Positions 9,820 to 20,889 of a DNA stretch of 64,000 bases are shown here, in pieces. This DNA comes from Aliivibrio sp. S4MY1 (GTDB lineage Bacteria > Pseudomonadota > Gammaproteobacteria > Enterobacterales > Vibrionaceae). Every line of letters begins with the position of its first letter. The first letter of the stretch is position 1. The notes beneath the pieces are model-generated. The model worked only from the letters and a program-made list of their open reading frames with translations. It was not told the origin of the DNA and did no database searches. The stretch is taken from contig NZ_JARACP010000011.1 in assembly GCF_028765545.1 (NCBI RefSeq), positions 115,376 to 179,375 of the forward strand. The letters are read 5' to 3'. Position numbers and translations under genes: made by a program.

Positions 9820-10131
9820 ATGGTAGTATTTATGAATTTACAGATGATGGCAGAGAATGGGCCAAAAGCCGTTACATTACTTAAAGCAATGGCAAATGAA
9901 CGTCGTTTGTTTATTTTGTGTTTGCTGCTTGATGGGGAGCTATCGGTAGGACAAATTGCAGAACAGCTAGAGTTGAGCCAATCAGCATTGTCTCAGCATT
10001 TAGGTTGGTTACGTAAGGATGAGTTGGTATCAACAAGAAAAGAGTCTCAAACCGTGTACTACTCATTAAGTAGCCATGAGGTTAAGTCTGTCATTCAATT
10101 ATTGCATGATCTGTATTGTCCAAAGAATTAA
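9820..10131 (+). CDS. hlyU: ArsR-family regulator, HlyU-like
   Basis: The protein is about 100 residues with an ArsR winged helix-turn-helix (LKAMANERRLFILCLLLDGELSVGQ, then LELSQSALSQHLGWLRKD). It agrees well with V. cholerae HlyU, the activator of haemolysin and, in V. vulnificus, of the rtxA1 toxin by displacing H-NS, and it keeps the same place after nhaR. It has no metal-binding ELCVCDL-type motif, as expected for HlyU. The start may be the ATG at 9820 or, more likely by comparison, the ATG at 9832 (MNLQMMAENG). Its targets here are unknown. Confidence 0.88.
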   Translation: MVVFMNLQMMAENGPKAVTLLKAMANERRLFILCLLLDGELSVGQIAEQLELSQSALSQHLGWLRKDELVSTRKESQTVYYSLSSHEVKSVIQLLHDLYCPKN

Positions 10132-10171
10132 TACGAGGCGATCACTTTTCTGCATAATATAGATAAGGTGC

Positions 10172-10184
10172 TTATACCAATCTA
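10172..10184 (+). repeat. Short dispersed repeat TTATACCAATCTA, copy 1
   Basis: The same 13 bases occur inverted at 24243-24255, and the 9-base core TTGGTATAA again at 40919-40927. All three are intergenic. Here the motif starts a block that ends in AATGGTATTA at about 10217, a rough inverted copy. Confidence 0.4.
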
Positions 10185-10278
10185 AGCAATTATCTGAACA
10201 ACTACTTATCCAGAATGGTATTAAACATTGGTAGGGTAGAGAATCGTATCTTTTTTTATTTACCAAATAGCAGGCATA

Positions 10279-10305
10279 AAAAAACCGACCTAGGTCGGTT
10301 TTTTC
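10279..10305. terminator. Bidirectional terminator between hlyU and rpsT
   Basis: Palindromic stem AAAACCGACC/GGTCGGTTTT with T-rich ends on both strands; serves rpsT on the minus strand and may also serve hlyU. Confidence 0.85.
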
Positions 10306-10333
10306 TTATTTCTAACTGAGAATCAAATTTCTA

Positions 10334-10594
10334 TTAAAGAGCTTTGATTGCTGCAGTGAAACGCGCTTTATGACGTGCAGCTTTATTCTTATGAATAAGG
10401 CCTTTAGTCGCCATGCGGTCTAGAAGTGGAGTTGCAGTTGCTAGTGCAGCAGTTGCAGCTTCTTTATCGCCAGCTTCGATAGCTGCGATAGTTTTTTTCA
10501 TGTAAGTGCGCATCATTGAACGACGGCTAGCGTTGTGCTGGCGACGTCTTTCAGCTTGAGTTGCGCGCTTCTTAGCAGATTTACTATTTGCCAA
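10334..10594 (-). CDS. rpsT: 30S ribosomal protein S20
   Basis: S20 binds the body of 16S rRNA early in 30S assembly. With the TTG at 10594 as start the protein is 86 residues and begins (M)[22 protein letters not shown], the family norm; an upstream in-frame ATG would add GVRP and is not expected. E. coli rpsT also uses a UUG start, which takes part in its translational autoregulation, so the rare start is likely kept for control. The protein is rich in lysine, arginine and alanine, as S20 is. Divergent from murJ, as in E. coli-like genomes. Confidence 0.95.
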   Translation of the reverse strand: MANSKSAKKRATQAERRRQHNASRRSMMRTYMKKTIAAIEAGDKEAATAALATATPLLDRMATKGLIHKNKAARHKARFTAAIKAL

Positions 10595-10815
10595 GGGTCT
10601 AACTCCCAAAAACGTAGTTCGGTGACAATTTAAGGTCGGGAAATATGCATTCTTTGAACTTAAATGTCAACTGATTTGTGTAAAAACCAAGCTGAATCAA
10701 ACAAAAATTTGATGAGAATGGCAAAACACGGTTAAGATGGCGTGCATTCTAACAGCATTTTTTCCAGTTAGTAAGCTCTTTATGGTAATCATCGCCATCT
10801 TTATGAGGTTTTTTT

Positions 10816-12375
10816 GTGAGTAAACGACTTTTACGTTCTGGCTTAATCGTCAGCATCATGACTTTAGTGTCTCGAGTACTCGGTTTAGTCCGTGATGTAG
10901 TAGTAGCAAATTTAATGGGAGCGGGCGCAGCAGCAGACGTTTTCTTTTTTGCGAATAAAATTCCTAACTTTCTACGTCGCCTATTCGCAGAGGGGGCTTT
11001 TTCACAAGCCTTTGTTCCCGTATTAACGGAATATCACGCCAGTGGGGATGATAATAAAACCCGTGAATTAATAGCAAAAGCATCGGGTACCCTTGGGGTT
11101 CTCGTTACCATTGTTACTTTTTTCGGGATTTTAGGTTCAGGAGCGGTCACTGCTCTGTTCGGCGCCGGGTGGTTTATGGATTGGCTTAATGATGGCCCGA
11201 ATGCGCCTAAATTTGAACTTGCCAGTTTTCTTTTAAAGATTACCTTTCCTTATCTGTGGTTTATTACTTTCGTTGCACTCTCTGGCGCGATTCTAAATAC
11301 CCTAGGTAAATTCGCAGTTTCTTCATTTACTCCCGTCTTTTTAAATATTGCTATTATTGCTTGTGCTTATTTTATTTCACCAAGTTTAGAACAACCAGAG
11401 ATCGGCTTAGCGATTGGTGTATTTCTGGGCGGCTTGATTCAATTTTTATTCCAGCTTCCATTTCTTTATAAAGCGAAAATGTTGGTACGCCCACAATGGG
11501 GTTGGAATGATCCCGGTGTAACTAAAATCAGAACCTTAATGATCCCTGCATTATTTGGCGTATCAGTCAGTCAAATTAACTTGTTACTTGATACCTTTAT
11601 TGCAAGTTTTCTAGCAACAGGTTCAATCAGTTGGTTGTATTATTCTGATCGCTTGTTAGAGTTTCCATTAGGGTTGTTTGGCATTGCAATAGCAACGGTA
11701 ATATTACCTGCACTATCGAGAAAGCATGTGGATTCTGAAGGTGATGGTTTTTCACAGACCATGGATTGGGGGGTGAGAATGGTGATCTTACTTGGGATCC
11801 CTGCGATGTTAGGCTTAATGGTATTAGCAAAGCCGATGCTAATGGTGTTATTTATGCGTGGAGAGTTCTCTCCACACGATGTGAATCAAGCTTCTCTTTC
11901 TTTACTTGCATATGCGTCTGGATTACTTAACTTCATGCTAATCAAAGTATTAGCTCCAGGGTATTACGCACGACAAGATACAAAAACACCTGTTCGTTAC
12001 GGTATTATAGCCATGGTAACTAACATGTTCTTTAACGCCATCTTTGCTTACTTTTACGGTTATGTTGGCTTGGCGATAGCTACCGCGTTATCTGCTCTCG
12101 TCAATATGACATTACTGTATCGCGGTCTGCATTTAGCCAATGTTTATAAGTTATCAAAAGAGACGATATTTTTTGTGCTTAAATTAATGGTTTCAGGCGC
12201 AGTCATGGTAAGTATTTTATTGTGGTTAATGCCATCAATGAGCGTTTGGCTAGAGTGGGACCTTATGAAACGAGTCATAATGCTTTTTTCTTTCATTGGG
12301 TTAGGTGCGCTAAGTTACTTGATAACCGCCGTTGTTTTTGGCCTGCGTCCTCGTCATTTACGAGTTTCAGCATAA
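10816..12375 (+). CDS. murJ: Lipid II flippase MurJ
   Basis: MurJ carries lipid II across the inner membrane for peptidoglycan synthesis. The 519-residue protein starts at a GTG after ATGAGG and is a multi-span membrane protein of the MOP superfamily (14 segments in the family). The N terminus (LIVSIMTLVSRVLGLVRD, then FFFANKIPNFLRRLFAEGAFSQAF) is the classic MviN/MurJ signature with conserved arginines in the central cavity. ribF follows after 89 bp with a possible promoter -10 (TATAAT at 12420-12425) in between. Confidence 0.96.
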   Translation: MSKRLLRSGLIVSIMTLVSRVLGLVRDVVVANLMGAGAAADVFFFANKIPNFLRRLFAEGAFSQAFVPVLTEYHASGDDNKTRELIAKASGTLGVLVTIVTFFGILGSGAVTALFGAGWFMDWLNDGPNAPKFELASFLLKITFPYLWFITFVALSGAILNTLGKFAVSSFTPVFLNIAIIACAYFISPSLEQPEIGLAIGVFLGGLIQFLFQLPFLYKAKMLVRPQWGWNDPGVTKIRTLMIPALFGVSVSQINLLLDTFIASFLATGSISWLYYSDRLLEFPLGLFGIAIATVILPALSRKHVDSEGDGFSQTMDWGVRMVILLGIPAMLGLMVLAKPMLMVLFMRGEFSPHDVNQASLSLLAYASGLLNFMLIKVLAPGYYARQDTKTPVRYGIIAMVTNMFFNAIFAYFYGYVGLAIATALSALVNMTLLYRGLHLANVYKLSKETIFFVLKLMVSGAVMVSILLWLMPSMSVWLEWDLMKRVIMLFSFIGLGALSYLITAVVFGLRPRHLRVSA

Positions 12376-12464
12376 AGTAAGAATTACGTTGTTCAGTGGT
12401 GCGAATGAACACATTAGTATATAATTCGTCAGTTTTTTTAAGCGAATAAATTGATATTGAGATA

Positions 12465-13397
12465 ATGGAATTAATCCGAGGTATTCACAATATTACGCCA
12501 GGCCATAAAGGCTGCGTAATGACGATAGGTAATTTTGATGGTGTTCATTTAGGACATCAGCAAGTATTACAACAAGTTAAGTCTAAAGCCAAAGCGCTTG
12601 GCTTACCGTCTGTCGTCATGACTTTTGAACCTCAGCCTATGGAGTTTTTTGCAAAAGAAAAAGCCCCAGCACGATTAACCCGTTTACGAGATAAGTTTGT
12701 TCAGCTTAAAAAACTAGAAATAGAACGTTTATTGTGTATTAATTTTAATCAGAAATTTGCAGAACAAACCGCTGATGAGTTTGTCGAAGACTTGTTGGTT
12801 AGAGCATTGGGTGTTAAATTTCTGGTTGTTGGTGATGATTTTTGCTTTGGTAAACATCGCAAAGGAAATTTCGCCATGCTGCAAGAGGCCGGGAAAAAGT
12901 ACGGTTTTGAAGTGGTAAATACACAAAGTTTTTGTTTAGAAAAACAAAGAGTAAGCAGTACGGCTATCCGTCATGCTCTCGCAAATGATAACTTAAGTGA
13001 TGTCGCCACTATGTTAGGGCGAAATTACAGTATTACAGGCCGTGTCTCTCATGGTCGAAAGTTGGGGAGGACCATTGGTTTTCCTACAGCAAATATTCCA
13101 TTAAAGCGTTGTGTTTCACCTGTGTCTGGCGTTTATGTTGTTCGAGCTAAAGACAAGAGTGGGAAACAATTAGGTGGTGTTGCTAATATTGGCAATCGCC
13201 CAACGGTGAATGGCGTTCGTCAGCAGCTAGAAGTACATTTTTTTGATTATCAAGCCAATTTATATGGCCAGCAATTGAATGTAGAATTACTTTGTAAGTT
13301 GCGTGATGAGCACAAATTTGAGTCATTTGACGCATTAAAACAACAAATAGAATTAGATTCTCAGGCAGCACGGGTGTGGCTGTCTGAAAATAGATAA
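12465..13397 (+). CDS. ribF: Bifunctional riboflavin kinase / FAD synthetase RibF
   Basis: RibF phosphorylates riboflavin to FMN and adenylates FMN to FAD. The 310 residues show the nucleotidyltransferase motif GNFDGVHLGHQ near residue 25 (N-terminal FMN adenylyltransferase domain) and the kinase motif GRTIGFPTANI near residue 205 (C-terminal domain). The order ribF-ileS-lspA-fkpB-ispH is conserved in many gammaproteobacteria. No FMN riboswitch is seen upstream. ileS starts 36 bp after the stop. Confidence 0.96.
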   Translation: MELIRGIHNITPGHKGCVMTIGNFDGVHLGHQQVLQQVKSKAKALGLPSVVMTFEPQPMEFFAKEKAPARLTRLRDKFVQLKKLEIERLLCINFNQKFAEQTADEFVEDLLVRALGVKFLVVGDDFCFGKHRKGNFAMLQEAGKKYGFEVVNTQSFCLEKQRVSSTAIRHALANDNLSDVATMLGRNYSITGRVSHGRKLGRTIGFPTANIPLKRCVSPVSGVYVVRAKDKSGKQLGGVANIGNRPTVNGVRQQLEVHFFDYQANLYGQQLNVELLCKLRDEHKFESFDALKQQIELDSQAARVWLSENR

Positions 13398-13433
13398 CAT
13401 TTCATTTCGCCCAAGTAACGGAATTAAGAATCA

Positions 13434-16292
13434 ATGAGTGACTATAAAGATACCTTGAACCTGCCTGAAACAGGATTCCCAATGCGTGGTAACTTGGCTA
13501 ATCGTGAGCCAGAAATGCTTAAGCGTTGGTACGATGAAGATCTTTACGGTGAAATCCGTAAAGCGAAAAAAGGTAAGAAATCGTTCGTATTACACGACGG
13601 TCCTCCTTATGCAAATGGTGACATTCATATTGGTCACGCACTAAACAAGATTCTTAAAGACATTATTATTAAGTCGAAAACACTTTCAGGTTTCGATGCA
13701 CCGTACATTCCAGGTTGGGACTGCCACGGCCTACCTATTGAATTAATGGTAGAAAAGAAAAAAGGTAAGCCAGGTCAAAAGATCTCTGCTGCTGAGTTCC
13801 GTGAAGAATGTCGTAAATACGCAGCTGGTCAAGTTGAAGGTCAAAAAGAGAGCTTCAAACGTTTAGGCATCATGGGCGAGTGGGATAAGCCTTACCGCAC
13901 TATGGATTTTGGTACTGAAGCAAATATCATCCGTTCTTTAGGTAAAATTGCTGACCAAGGTCACCTACTTAAAGGTTTTAAACCTGTTCACTGGTGTACT
14001 GATTGTGGTTCAGCATTGGCTGAAGCAGAAGTTGAATACCAAGATAAAGTATCTCCATCTATTGATGTGCGTTTTATTGCAGCAGACGAAGCGGCAACAT
14101 TAGCAAAATTCAGCACGCCTGAAGGTCATCAAGGTGAAGGTGAAGTATCCGTTGTTATCTGGACAACGACGCCTTGGACTCTTCCTGCTAACCGTGCAGT
14201 AGCATTACATGCTGATCTTGAATATGTATTAGTTCAAGTTGAAGCCCATGGTGAGCAAAAAGCACAACGTCTAATTCTTGCATCTGAACTAGCTAAATCG
14301 GTAATGGATCGTGCGGGTATCGAGCATTTCCATAACTTAGGTTTTGCAAAAGGGTCTGATTTAGAGCTTCTTCAATTCAATCACCCATTCTATGACTTTA
14401 CGGTTCCTGCTATTTTAGGCGAGCACGTAACAACCGATTCAGGTACTGGTATCGTTCATACCGCTCCTGGTCACGGCCAAGAAGATTTCGTGGTTGGTAA
14501 GAAATACGATTTAGAAATTGCAAACCCAGTAGGATCAAATGGTGTATACCTTCCTGATACTGAACTATTTGCAGGTCAACACGTATTCAAAGCGAACGAT
14601 TCAGTTCTTGAAGTACTAAAAGAAAAAGGCGCATTACTGCATCATCATGCGTACGAGCACAGCTACCCACATTGCTGGAGACACAAAACGCCAATCATCT
14701 TCCGTGCAACGCCGCAATGGTTCATCTCAATGGATCAAGCAGGTCTTCGTGCAAAAGCGTTAGAAGAAGTGAAGAGCGTTGAGTGGATGCCAGAATGGGG
14801 TCAAAACCGTATCGAAGGTATGATCGAAGGTCGTCCTGAGTGGTGTATTTCTCGTCAACGTACTTGGGGTGTGCCAATTGCTTTATTCGTTCATAAAGAA
14901 ACGTCTGAATTACACCCTAATTCACTAGAGCTAATTGAAAAAGTAGCGAAGCTAGTTGAAGAAAAAGGCATTCAAGCGTGGTGGGATGTAGATGCCACTG
15001 AGCTAATGGGTGAAGACGATGCCGCTAAATACGAAAAAGTATTAGATACTTTAGATGTATGGTTTGACTCTGGTGTTACTCACTTCTCTGTAGTTGATTC
15101 TCGTGAAGAGTATGACTTCCCACAAGAAGAGAGAACACACAGCGCAGATCTTTACCTAGAAGGTTCAGATCAACACCGTGGTTGGTTCCAATCTTCATTG
15201 ATCTCATCAGTAGCAATGAAAGGTAAAGCACCTTACCGCCAAGTACTAACACACGGTTTCGTGGTTGATGGTAACGGCCGTAAGATGTCTAAATCTATCG
15301 GTAACGTTGTTGCTCCTAAAGACGTAACAAACAAACTAGGCGCAGATATCCTTCGTCTATGGGTTGCTTCTACTGATTACACTAATGAAGTTGCGGTTTC
15401 TGATGAAATCCTAAAACGTTCAGCTGACGCATACCGTCGTATTCGTAATACAGCTCGTTTCTTCTTAGCTAACTTAAGCGGCTTTAACCCAGAAACTGAT
15501 ATCGTTCCTGCTGAAGAAATGGTTGCTCTTGATCGTTGGGCTGTTGGTCGTGCATTTGCTGCACAACAAGAAATCATCAAATCTTACGATGAATACAACT
15601 TGCATGAAGTAACTCAGCGTTTGATGCACTTCTGTTCAATCGAAATGGGTTCTTTCTACCTAGATGTAATTAAAGATCGCCAATACACAGCTAAGAAGAG
15701 CGGTCACGCTCAACGTAGTTGTCAAACTGCACTTTACTACATTGTAGAAGCATTGGTTCGTTGGATGGCACCAATCATGTCATTCACAGCAGATGAAATC
15801 TGGAATGAAATGCCAGGTGAGCGTGAGAAATTTGTATTCACAGGTGAGTGGTACCAAGGTCTGTTTGATCTTACTGAAGGTGAAGAGTTCAACAATGAAT
15901 TCTGGACTGACATCCAATCAGTTCGTGCTTCGGTTAATAAATTACTTGAAGCTGCTCGTGGTGAGAAAGTTATCGGTGGTGCACTTCAAGCTGAAGTAAC
16001 GCTATACGCTGATGACGCATTGATTGCTAAAATCAATAAATTAGAAGATGAACTGCGTTTTGTTCTTCTAACATCAAGCGCAACTGTTAAGCCACTTAGC
16101 GAAAAAACAGAATCAGCAAAAGCGACAGAGCTTGAAGGTCTGTTTGTAGATGTTGCAGCATCTGAAGCAGCGAAATGTGAGCGTTGTTGGCACCATGTTG
16201 CTGATGTAGGTACAATCGAAGGCCACGAAGAAGTATGTGGCCGTTGTGTATCTAACATTGACGGCGAAGGCGAAGAGCGTAAATTTGCATAA
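13434..16292 (+). CDS. ileS: Isoleucyl-tRNA synthetase
   Basis: Class I aminoacyl-tRNA synthetase that charges tRNA-Ile and edits valine. The 952 residues carry the HIGH motif ([11 protein letters not shown], about residue 65), the KMSKS motif ([12 protein letters not shown], about residue 615), the editing domain with [12 protein letters not shown], and a C-terminal zinc finger with paired cysteines (CERCWHH and CGRC). Size is near the E. coli protein (938). The stop codon overlaps the lspA start by one base (TAATG), so the two are translationally coupled. Confidence 0.98.
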   Translation: MSDYKDTLNLPETGFPMRGNLANREPEMLKRWYDEDLYGEIRKAKKGKKSFVLHDGPPYANGDIHIGHALNKILKDIIIKSKTLSGFDAPYIPGWDCHGLPIELMVEKKKGKPGQKISAAEFREECRKYAAGQVEGQKESFKRLGIMGEWDKPYRTMDFGTEANIIRSLGKIADQGHLLKGFKPVHWCTDCGSALAEAEVEYQDKVSPSIDVRFIAADEAATLAKFSTPEGHQGEGEVSVVIWTTTPWTLPANRAVALHADLEYVLVQVEAHGEQKAQRLILASELAKSVMDRAGIEHFHNLGFAKGSDLELLQFNHPFYDFTVPAILGEHVTTDSGTGIVHTAPGHGQEDFVVGKKYDLEIANPVGSNGVYLPDTELFAGQHVFKANDSVLEVLKEKGALLHHHAYEHSYPHCWRHKTPIIFRATPQWFISMDQAGLRAKALEEVKSVEWMPEWGQNRIEGMIEGRPEWCISRQRTWGVPIALFVHKETSELHPNSLELIEKVAKLVEEKGIQAWWDVDATELMGEDDAAKYEKVLDTLDVWFDSGVTHFSVVDSREEYDFPQEERTHSADLYLEGSDQHRGWFQSSLISSVAMKGKAPYRQVLTHGFVVDGNGRKMSKSIGNVVAPKDVTNKLGADILRLWVASTDYTNEVAVSDEILKRSADAYRRIRNTARFFLANLSGFNPETDIVPAEEMVALDRWAVGRAFAAQQEIIKSYDEYNLHEVTQRLMHFCSIEMGSFYLDVIKDRQYTAKKSGHAQRSCQTALYYIVEALVRWMAPIMSFTADEIWNEMPGEREKFVFTGEWYQGLFDLTEGEEFNNEFWTDIQSVRASVNKLLEAARGEKVIGGALQAEVTLYADDALIAKINKLEDELRFVLLTSSATVKPLSEKTESAKATELEGLFVDVAASEAAKCERCWHHVADVGTIEGHEEVCGRCVSNIDGEGEERKFA

Positions 16293-16807
16293 TGACTAGC
16301 GATAATAAGACATTACCGCTGCTTAAAGAATCAGGACTCCGCTGGCTATGGTTAGCGGGGATCATCTTTATGGCAGACATCAGCATCAAGTTATTTGTGA
16401 TGAAGGAAATGGGTTACGGTTGGGCAAACCGCATTGAAGTGTTGCCTTTCTTTAACTTCCTTTATGTTCATAACTACGGTGCAGCATTCAGTTTTTTAAG
16501 TGATCAAGCTGGTTGGCAACGCTGGTTCTTTACTGGTATTGCGATTGCTGTGTGTAGCTTGTTGGGTTATTGGATGCGTAAAGCACCACAAACTGACAAA
16601 CTAAATAATATTGCTTATGCACTGATTATTGGTGGTGCGATTGGTAATGTGTTTGATCGTTTAGTTCATGGTTTTGTTGTTGATTACCTTGATTTTTTCT
16701 GGGGTAACTACCATTGGCCAGCATTTAACTTAGCAGACGCCGCCATTTGTATTGGAGCGGGACTGATCATCTTAGATGGTTTTCGCTCTGGTAAAAAAGA
16801 GCAATAA
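16292..16807 (+). CDS. lspA: Lipoprotein signal peptidase LspA
   Basis: LspA cuts the signal peptide from diacylglyceryl-modified prolipoproteins in the inner membrane. The 171 residues form four membrane segments. The aspartyl dyad is D131 (GFVVDYLDF) and D149 (FNLADAAI), with conserved N61 in YVHNYGAAF and D122 in NVFDRL. It follows the step of Lgt, whose gene is at 5.4 kb. Start overlaps the end of ileS by one base. Confidence 0.97.
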   Translation: MTSDNKTLPLLKESGLRWLWLAGIIFMADISIKLFVMKEMGYGWANRIEVLPFFNFLYVHNYGAAFSFLSDQAGWQRWFFTGIAIAVCSLLGYWMRKAPQTDKLNNIAYALIIGGAIGNVFDRLVHGFVVDYLDFFWGNYHWPAFNLADAAICIGAGLIILDGFRSGKKEQ

Positions 16808-16831
16808 GGCCTAATTAGATATAATAAATTG

Positions 16832-16865
16832 AACGCTGCCCGAGAAGTCGAGTGGCGTTTTTTTT
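16832..16865 (+). terminator. Possible weak terminator between lspA and fkpB
   Basis: AACGC pairs with GCGTT over a loosely structured 18-nt interior and is followed by eight T. The stem is short, so partial read-through into fkpB-ispH is likely. Confidence 0.45.
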
Positions 16866-16880
16866 CAAGGAAAGATAATA

Positions 16881-17309
16881 ATGAAAATAGAAAATAGCAG
16901 TGAAGTTACTCTACATTTCACCATAAAATTAAAAGATGGATCTGTTGCGGATAGTACATACAGTTCGGGTAAACCGGCTAAATTCATTATGGGCGATGGC
17001 AGCCTTAGTGATAATTTTGAAAAATGTTTATTAGGATTAGAGTCAGAACAATCAAAAAGTATTGAGCTTAATGCTGAAGATGCTTTTGGTCTTCCAAACC
17101 CTGATAATATCCACCATATGGATAGAAATCGTTTTATGGGTGATGCGGTAGCTGAAGTGGGAACTATTATGGCCTTTAGTGGCCCTGATGGAATGGATAT
17201 TCCAGGAATAATCACGGAGATTGCTGGAGATTCTGTTACTGTGGATTTTAATCACCCATTAGCCGGTCAAGATGTTATCTTTGACGTAGAGATTGTAGCG
17301 GTTGGTTAA
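16881..17309 (+). CDS. fkpB: FKBP-type peptidyl-prolyl isomerase FkpB (SlpA)
   Basis: A 142-residue SlyD-like prolyl isomerase and chaperone of the cytoplasm. The N terminus reads SSEVTLHFTIKLKDGSVADST, and the FKBP fold is split by an insert-in-flap domain (AEDAFGLPNPDNI) before the closing VDFNHPLAGQDVIFDVEI strand pair. This architecture and the place between lspA and ispH match E. coli fkpB. AAGGA precedes the ATG. ispH starts 24 bp after the stop. Confidence 0.94.
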   Translation: MKIENSSEVTLHFTIKLKDGSVADSTYSSGKPAKFIMGDGSLSDNFEKCLLGLESEQSKSIELNAEDAFGLPNPDNIHHMDRNRFMGDAVAEVGTIMAFSGPDGMDIPGIITEIAGDSVTVDFNHPLAGQDVIFDVEIVAVG

Positions 17310-17333
17310 TCCAACACAATAAAGAGATAAAAA

Positions 17334-18278
17334 ATGAAAATAGTATTAGCAAACCCTCGTGGATTTTGTGCTGGTGTTGATCGTGCCATTAGCATTGTTG
17401 AGCGTGCACTTGAATTGTATGAAGCCCCAATTTATGTTCGCCATGAAGTGGTTCATAATCGTTTTGTTGTTGAGGGTTTAAAGCAGCGAGGTGCTATTTT
17501 TGTTGAAGAGTTAAGTGAAGTGCCAGACGACAATATCGTTATCTTTTCGGCTCATGGCGTTTCTCAAGCTGTACGTAAAGAAGCAAAAGAGCGCGCATTA
17601 ACTGTATTTGATGCAACGTGTCCACTAGTAACGAAAGTACATATGGAAGTGGCTCGAGCAAGTAAGAAGAATATTGAAGTCGTACTGATTGGTCACGCAG
17701 GTCACCCTGAAGTGGAAGGTACGATGGGGCAATATGCCAATGAGACAGGTGGTATGTATTTGGTTGAAACCCCAAGTGATGTCATTAATCTTACGGTTAA
17801 CGATCCAAGTAACTTGCACTATGTTAGTCAAACAACCTTGTCTGTAGATGAAACCGCTGATGTGATTGATGAGTTACGTCGAGTATTTCCTGAGATCCAA
17901 GGCCCTCGTAAAGATGATATTTGTTACGCAACCCAAAACCGTCAGGATGCAGTACGTGACATGGCAAGTCAGGTTGACGTAATGATTGTCGTTGGTTCAA
18001 AAAACTCCTCAAATTCAAATCGTTTACGTGAATTATCAGAAAAACTAGGTACAGCAAGTTATTTAATTGATTGTCCTGAAGACTTAAAAGAAGAGTGGTT
18101 AACCAATCAAGCTAAAGTTGGTGTAACTGCCGGGGCTTCAGCACCTGAAGAACTTGTTAACCAAATCATTGAACAAGTAAAAGCGTTTGGTGGTACGACG
18201 GTTGAAGAGTTAACTGGTCGTGAAGAAAATATGTTCTTTGAAGTGCCAAAAGAATTACAAATTAAAACTGTGTCTTAA
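17334..18278 (+). CDS. ispH: 4-hydroxy-3-methylbut-2-enyl diphosphate reductase IspH
   Basis: IspH makes IPP and DMAPP in the last step of the MEP isoprenoid pathway, using a 4Fe-4S cluster. The 314 residues carry the three cluster cysteines: C12 ([13 protein letters not shown]), C96 ([11 protein letters not shown]) and the one in [10 protein letters not shown] near residue 197. Length and start match E. coli (316). It probably shares a transcript with fkpB and lies just upstream of dapB. Confidence 0.97.
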   Translation: MKIVLANPRGFCAGVDRAISIVERALELYEAPIYVRHEVVHNRFVVEGLKQRGAIFVEELSEVPDDNIVIFSAHGVSQAVRKEAKERALTVFDATCPLVTKVHMEVARASKKNIEVVLIGHAGHPEVEGTMGQYANETGGMYLVETPSDVINLTVNDPSNLHYVSQTTLSVDETADVIDELRRVFPEIQGPRKDDICYATQNRQDAVRDMASQVDVMIVVGSKNSSNSNRLRELSEKLGTASYLIDCPEDLKEEWLTNQAKVGVTAGASAPEELVNQIIEQVKAFGGTTVEELTGREENMFFEVPKELQIKTVS

Positions 18279-18307
18279 TACTTTACGTGTTGTGAATCAA
18301 AATTTGA

Positions 18308-19159
<852 letters not shown>

Positions 19160-19169
19160 CAATTATATT

Positions 19170-19203
19170 AAGCCCGAATCATTATTGATTTGGGCTTTTT
19201 TTT
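19170..19203 (+). terminator. Rho-independent terminator after dapB
   Basis: AAGCCCGAATC pairs with GATTTGGGCTT (one G-T pair) over a 6-nt loop, followed by eight T. Confidence 0.88.
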
Positions 19204-19575
19204 AACTGAACCAAATCAAATACAACTTAATCACTATTTATTCATTGTTAGTGCTCTGTATTACTGAGTTTTCTGGGTTGTGTAAATTTTTTGTTTTCTA
19301 TTCGTTGTTTTATTTGCGCTTTACTTTTCTTGTGTTTTTGCTGGTTATTTACAGTATTTCACCTGGAGCTTTTGTTTTTTGATGTTTTGTTTGTTGTTTA
19401 ACGTTTGCTTTGTTTTTATAAGTAATTTTAAATGATGAAAAAAGATTGAATATGCATAATTTTTATTTCGTAGTGATTTTTCATCATATTGATCTGGATA
19501 AATGCCTTTTTTACTGTGAAAATAGGTTTTTTGTAATGAGTTGTCTAAAAAAGTTATTTATCTTGGTGTTTTTTA

Positions 19576-19604
19576 TTGACACTTATCCCAGATGTATCTA
19601 AAAT
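19576..19604 (+). promoter_or_regulatory. Predicted sigma-70 promoter of carAB
   Basis: TTGACA, 17-bp spacer, TAAAAT: a near-consensus promoter that would start transcription about 19611 and give a leader of about 100 nt before carA. Confidence 0.75.
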
Positions 19605-19714
19605 TTCGCCAATTTGTCAAAATTCGAGCTTTTAGTTTGTATTTTGGGTTTCAAAAAAACAGTTTTGCAATTATATTGATTAAAACTGAATACTTATTAT
19701 GTTTGGAGGTTGTC

Positions 19715-20872
19715 TTGAGTAAATCAGCGCTGTTAGTCCTAGAAGATGGGACAGTGTTCCGCGGTCAATCGATTGGAGCAGATGGCTCGGCCGTTGGTGA
19801 AGTCGTTTTTAATACCTCGATGACGGGGTACCAAGAAATTCTTACTGATCCTTCCTATTCTCAACAAATCGTTACTCTTACTTATCCTCACATTGGCAAT
19901 ACCGGAATCAATTCCGAAGATGAAGAATCTTCTTCTATCCACGCTCAAGGCCTTGTGATTCGCGATCTTCCTCTTCTAGCTTCAAACTTCCGCAGTGAAC
20001 AAACTCTTTCTGAATACCTTAAATCTCAAAATATCGTCGGCATTGCTGATATCGATACGCGTAAATTAACTCGGATCTTACGTGAGAAAGGTGCTCAAAA
20101 CGGTTGTATTGTCGCGGGCAATAATTTAGATGAAGCATTTGCGCTAGCTCAAGCAAAAGAGTTCCCAGGTCTTAAAGGCATGGATTTAGCAAAAGAAGTA
20201 ACGACTTCTGAAGCTTACCAATGGAAGCAAGGTTCTTGGACATTAACTGGCGGTTTGCCAGAAGAAAAAGCAGACAGTGAGTTACCATTCCACGTTGTTG
20301 CTTACGATTTCGGCGCTAAACGTAACATCTTACGTATGTTAGTAGACCGTGGTTGTCGCCTAACGGTTGTTCCAGCACAGACTTCAGCAGAAGAAGTGTT
20401 AGCAATGAATCCAGATGGCGTATTCCTATCAAATGGCCCTGGTGACCCTGCGCCATGTACTTACGCAATTGAAGCTACGAAAGTGTTCTTAGAAAAAGGG
20501 TTACCAATCTTTGGTATCTGTCTTGGCCATCAAATTCTTGCTTTAGCATCAGGCGCTCAAACCGTAAAAATGAAGTTTGGTCACCACGGTGCAAACCACC
20601 CAGTTAAAGACTTAGATCGTGATGTGGTTATGATCACTGCACAGAATCACGGTTTTGCTGCGGATGAAGAAACACTTCCTGCGAACTTGCGTGCAACGCA
20701 CAAATCATTATTTGATGGTACGTTGCAAGGCATTCATCGTACAGATAAGCCTGCATTTAGCTTCCAAGGTCACCCTGAAGCAAGCCCGGGTCCACACGAT
20801 GCCGCGCCATTGTTTGACCATTTCATTGAATTGATTCAGCAGTCTATTTCAGACAAGACAAATAAAGCTTAA
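19715..20872 (+). CDS. carA: Carbamoyl-phosphate synthase small subunit
   Basis: CarA is the glutamine amidotransferase subunit that feeds ammonia to CarB for arginine and pyrimidine synthesis. The start is a TTG at 19715 preceded by GGAGG; the product then begins (M)[16 protein letters not shown], like E. coli CarA, which also starts with TTG. A longer in-frame ATG at 19592 would overlap the promoter and add 41 residues not known in the family. The 385 residues end in a class I glutaminase with the nucleophile C269 (GICLGHQ) and the His/Glu pair in [13 protein letters not shown]. carB begins 17 bp downstream. Confidence 0.96.
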   Translation: MSKSALLVLEDGTVFRGQSIGADGSAVGEVVFNTSMTGYQEILTDPSYSQQIVTLTYPHIGNTGINSEDEESSSIHAQGLVIRDLPLLASNFRSEQTLSEYLKSQNIVGIADIDTRKLTRILREKGAQNGCIVAGNNLDEAFALAQAKEFPGLKGMDLAKEVTTSEAYQWKQGSWTLTGGLPEEKADSELPFHVVAYDFGAKRNILRMLVDRGCRLTVVPAQTSAEEVLAMNPDGVFLSNGPGDPAPCTYAIEATKVFLEKGLPIFGICLGHQILALASGAQTVKMKFGHHGANHPVKDLDRDVVMITAQNHGFAADEETLPANLRATHKSLFDGTLQGIHRTDKPAFSFQGHPEASPGPHDAAPLFDHFIELIQQSISDKTNKA

Positions 20873-20889
20873 TTCGGAGTAGTAATAAG

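Larger units (their letters stand above)
19160..19714. other. Long T-rich region upstream of carA
   Basis: After the dapB terminator come about 510 bp without a supported gene. From about 19261 to 19430 the plus strand is near 57 percent T, with very few C, so the strands are strikingly unequal. A good promoter (19576-19604) lies about 110 bp before carA. I see no terminator-like attenuator in the carA leader. Confidence 0.7.

Noticed and set aside
19687..19700. ArgR-box-like TGAAT-N4-ATTAT before carA
   Set aside because: Only 8 of 10 core positions, lies next to the ribosome site, and lacks the tandem partner seen in real ARG boxes.
19592..19714. N-terminal extension of CarA from an ATG at 19592
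   Set aside because: The ATG overlaps the predicted promoter, lacks a ribosome site, and adds 41 residues not found in the family; GGAGG and a TTG at 19715 give the known N terminus.
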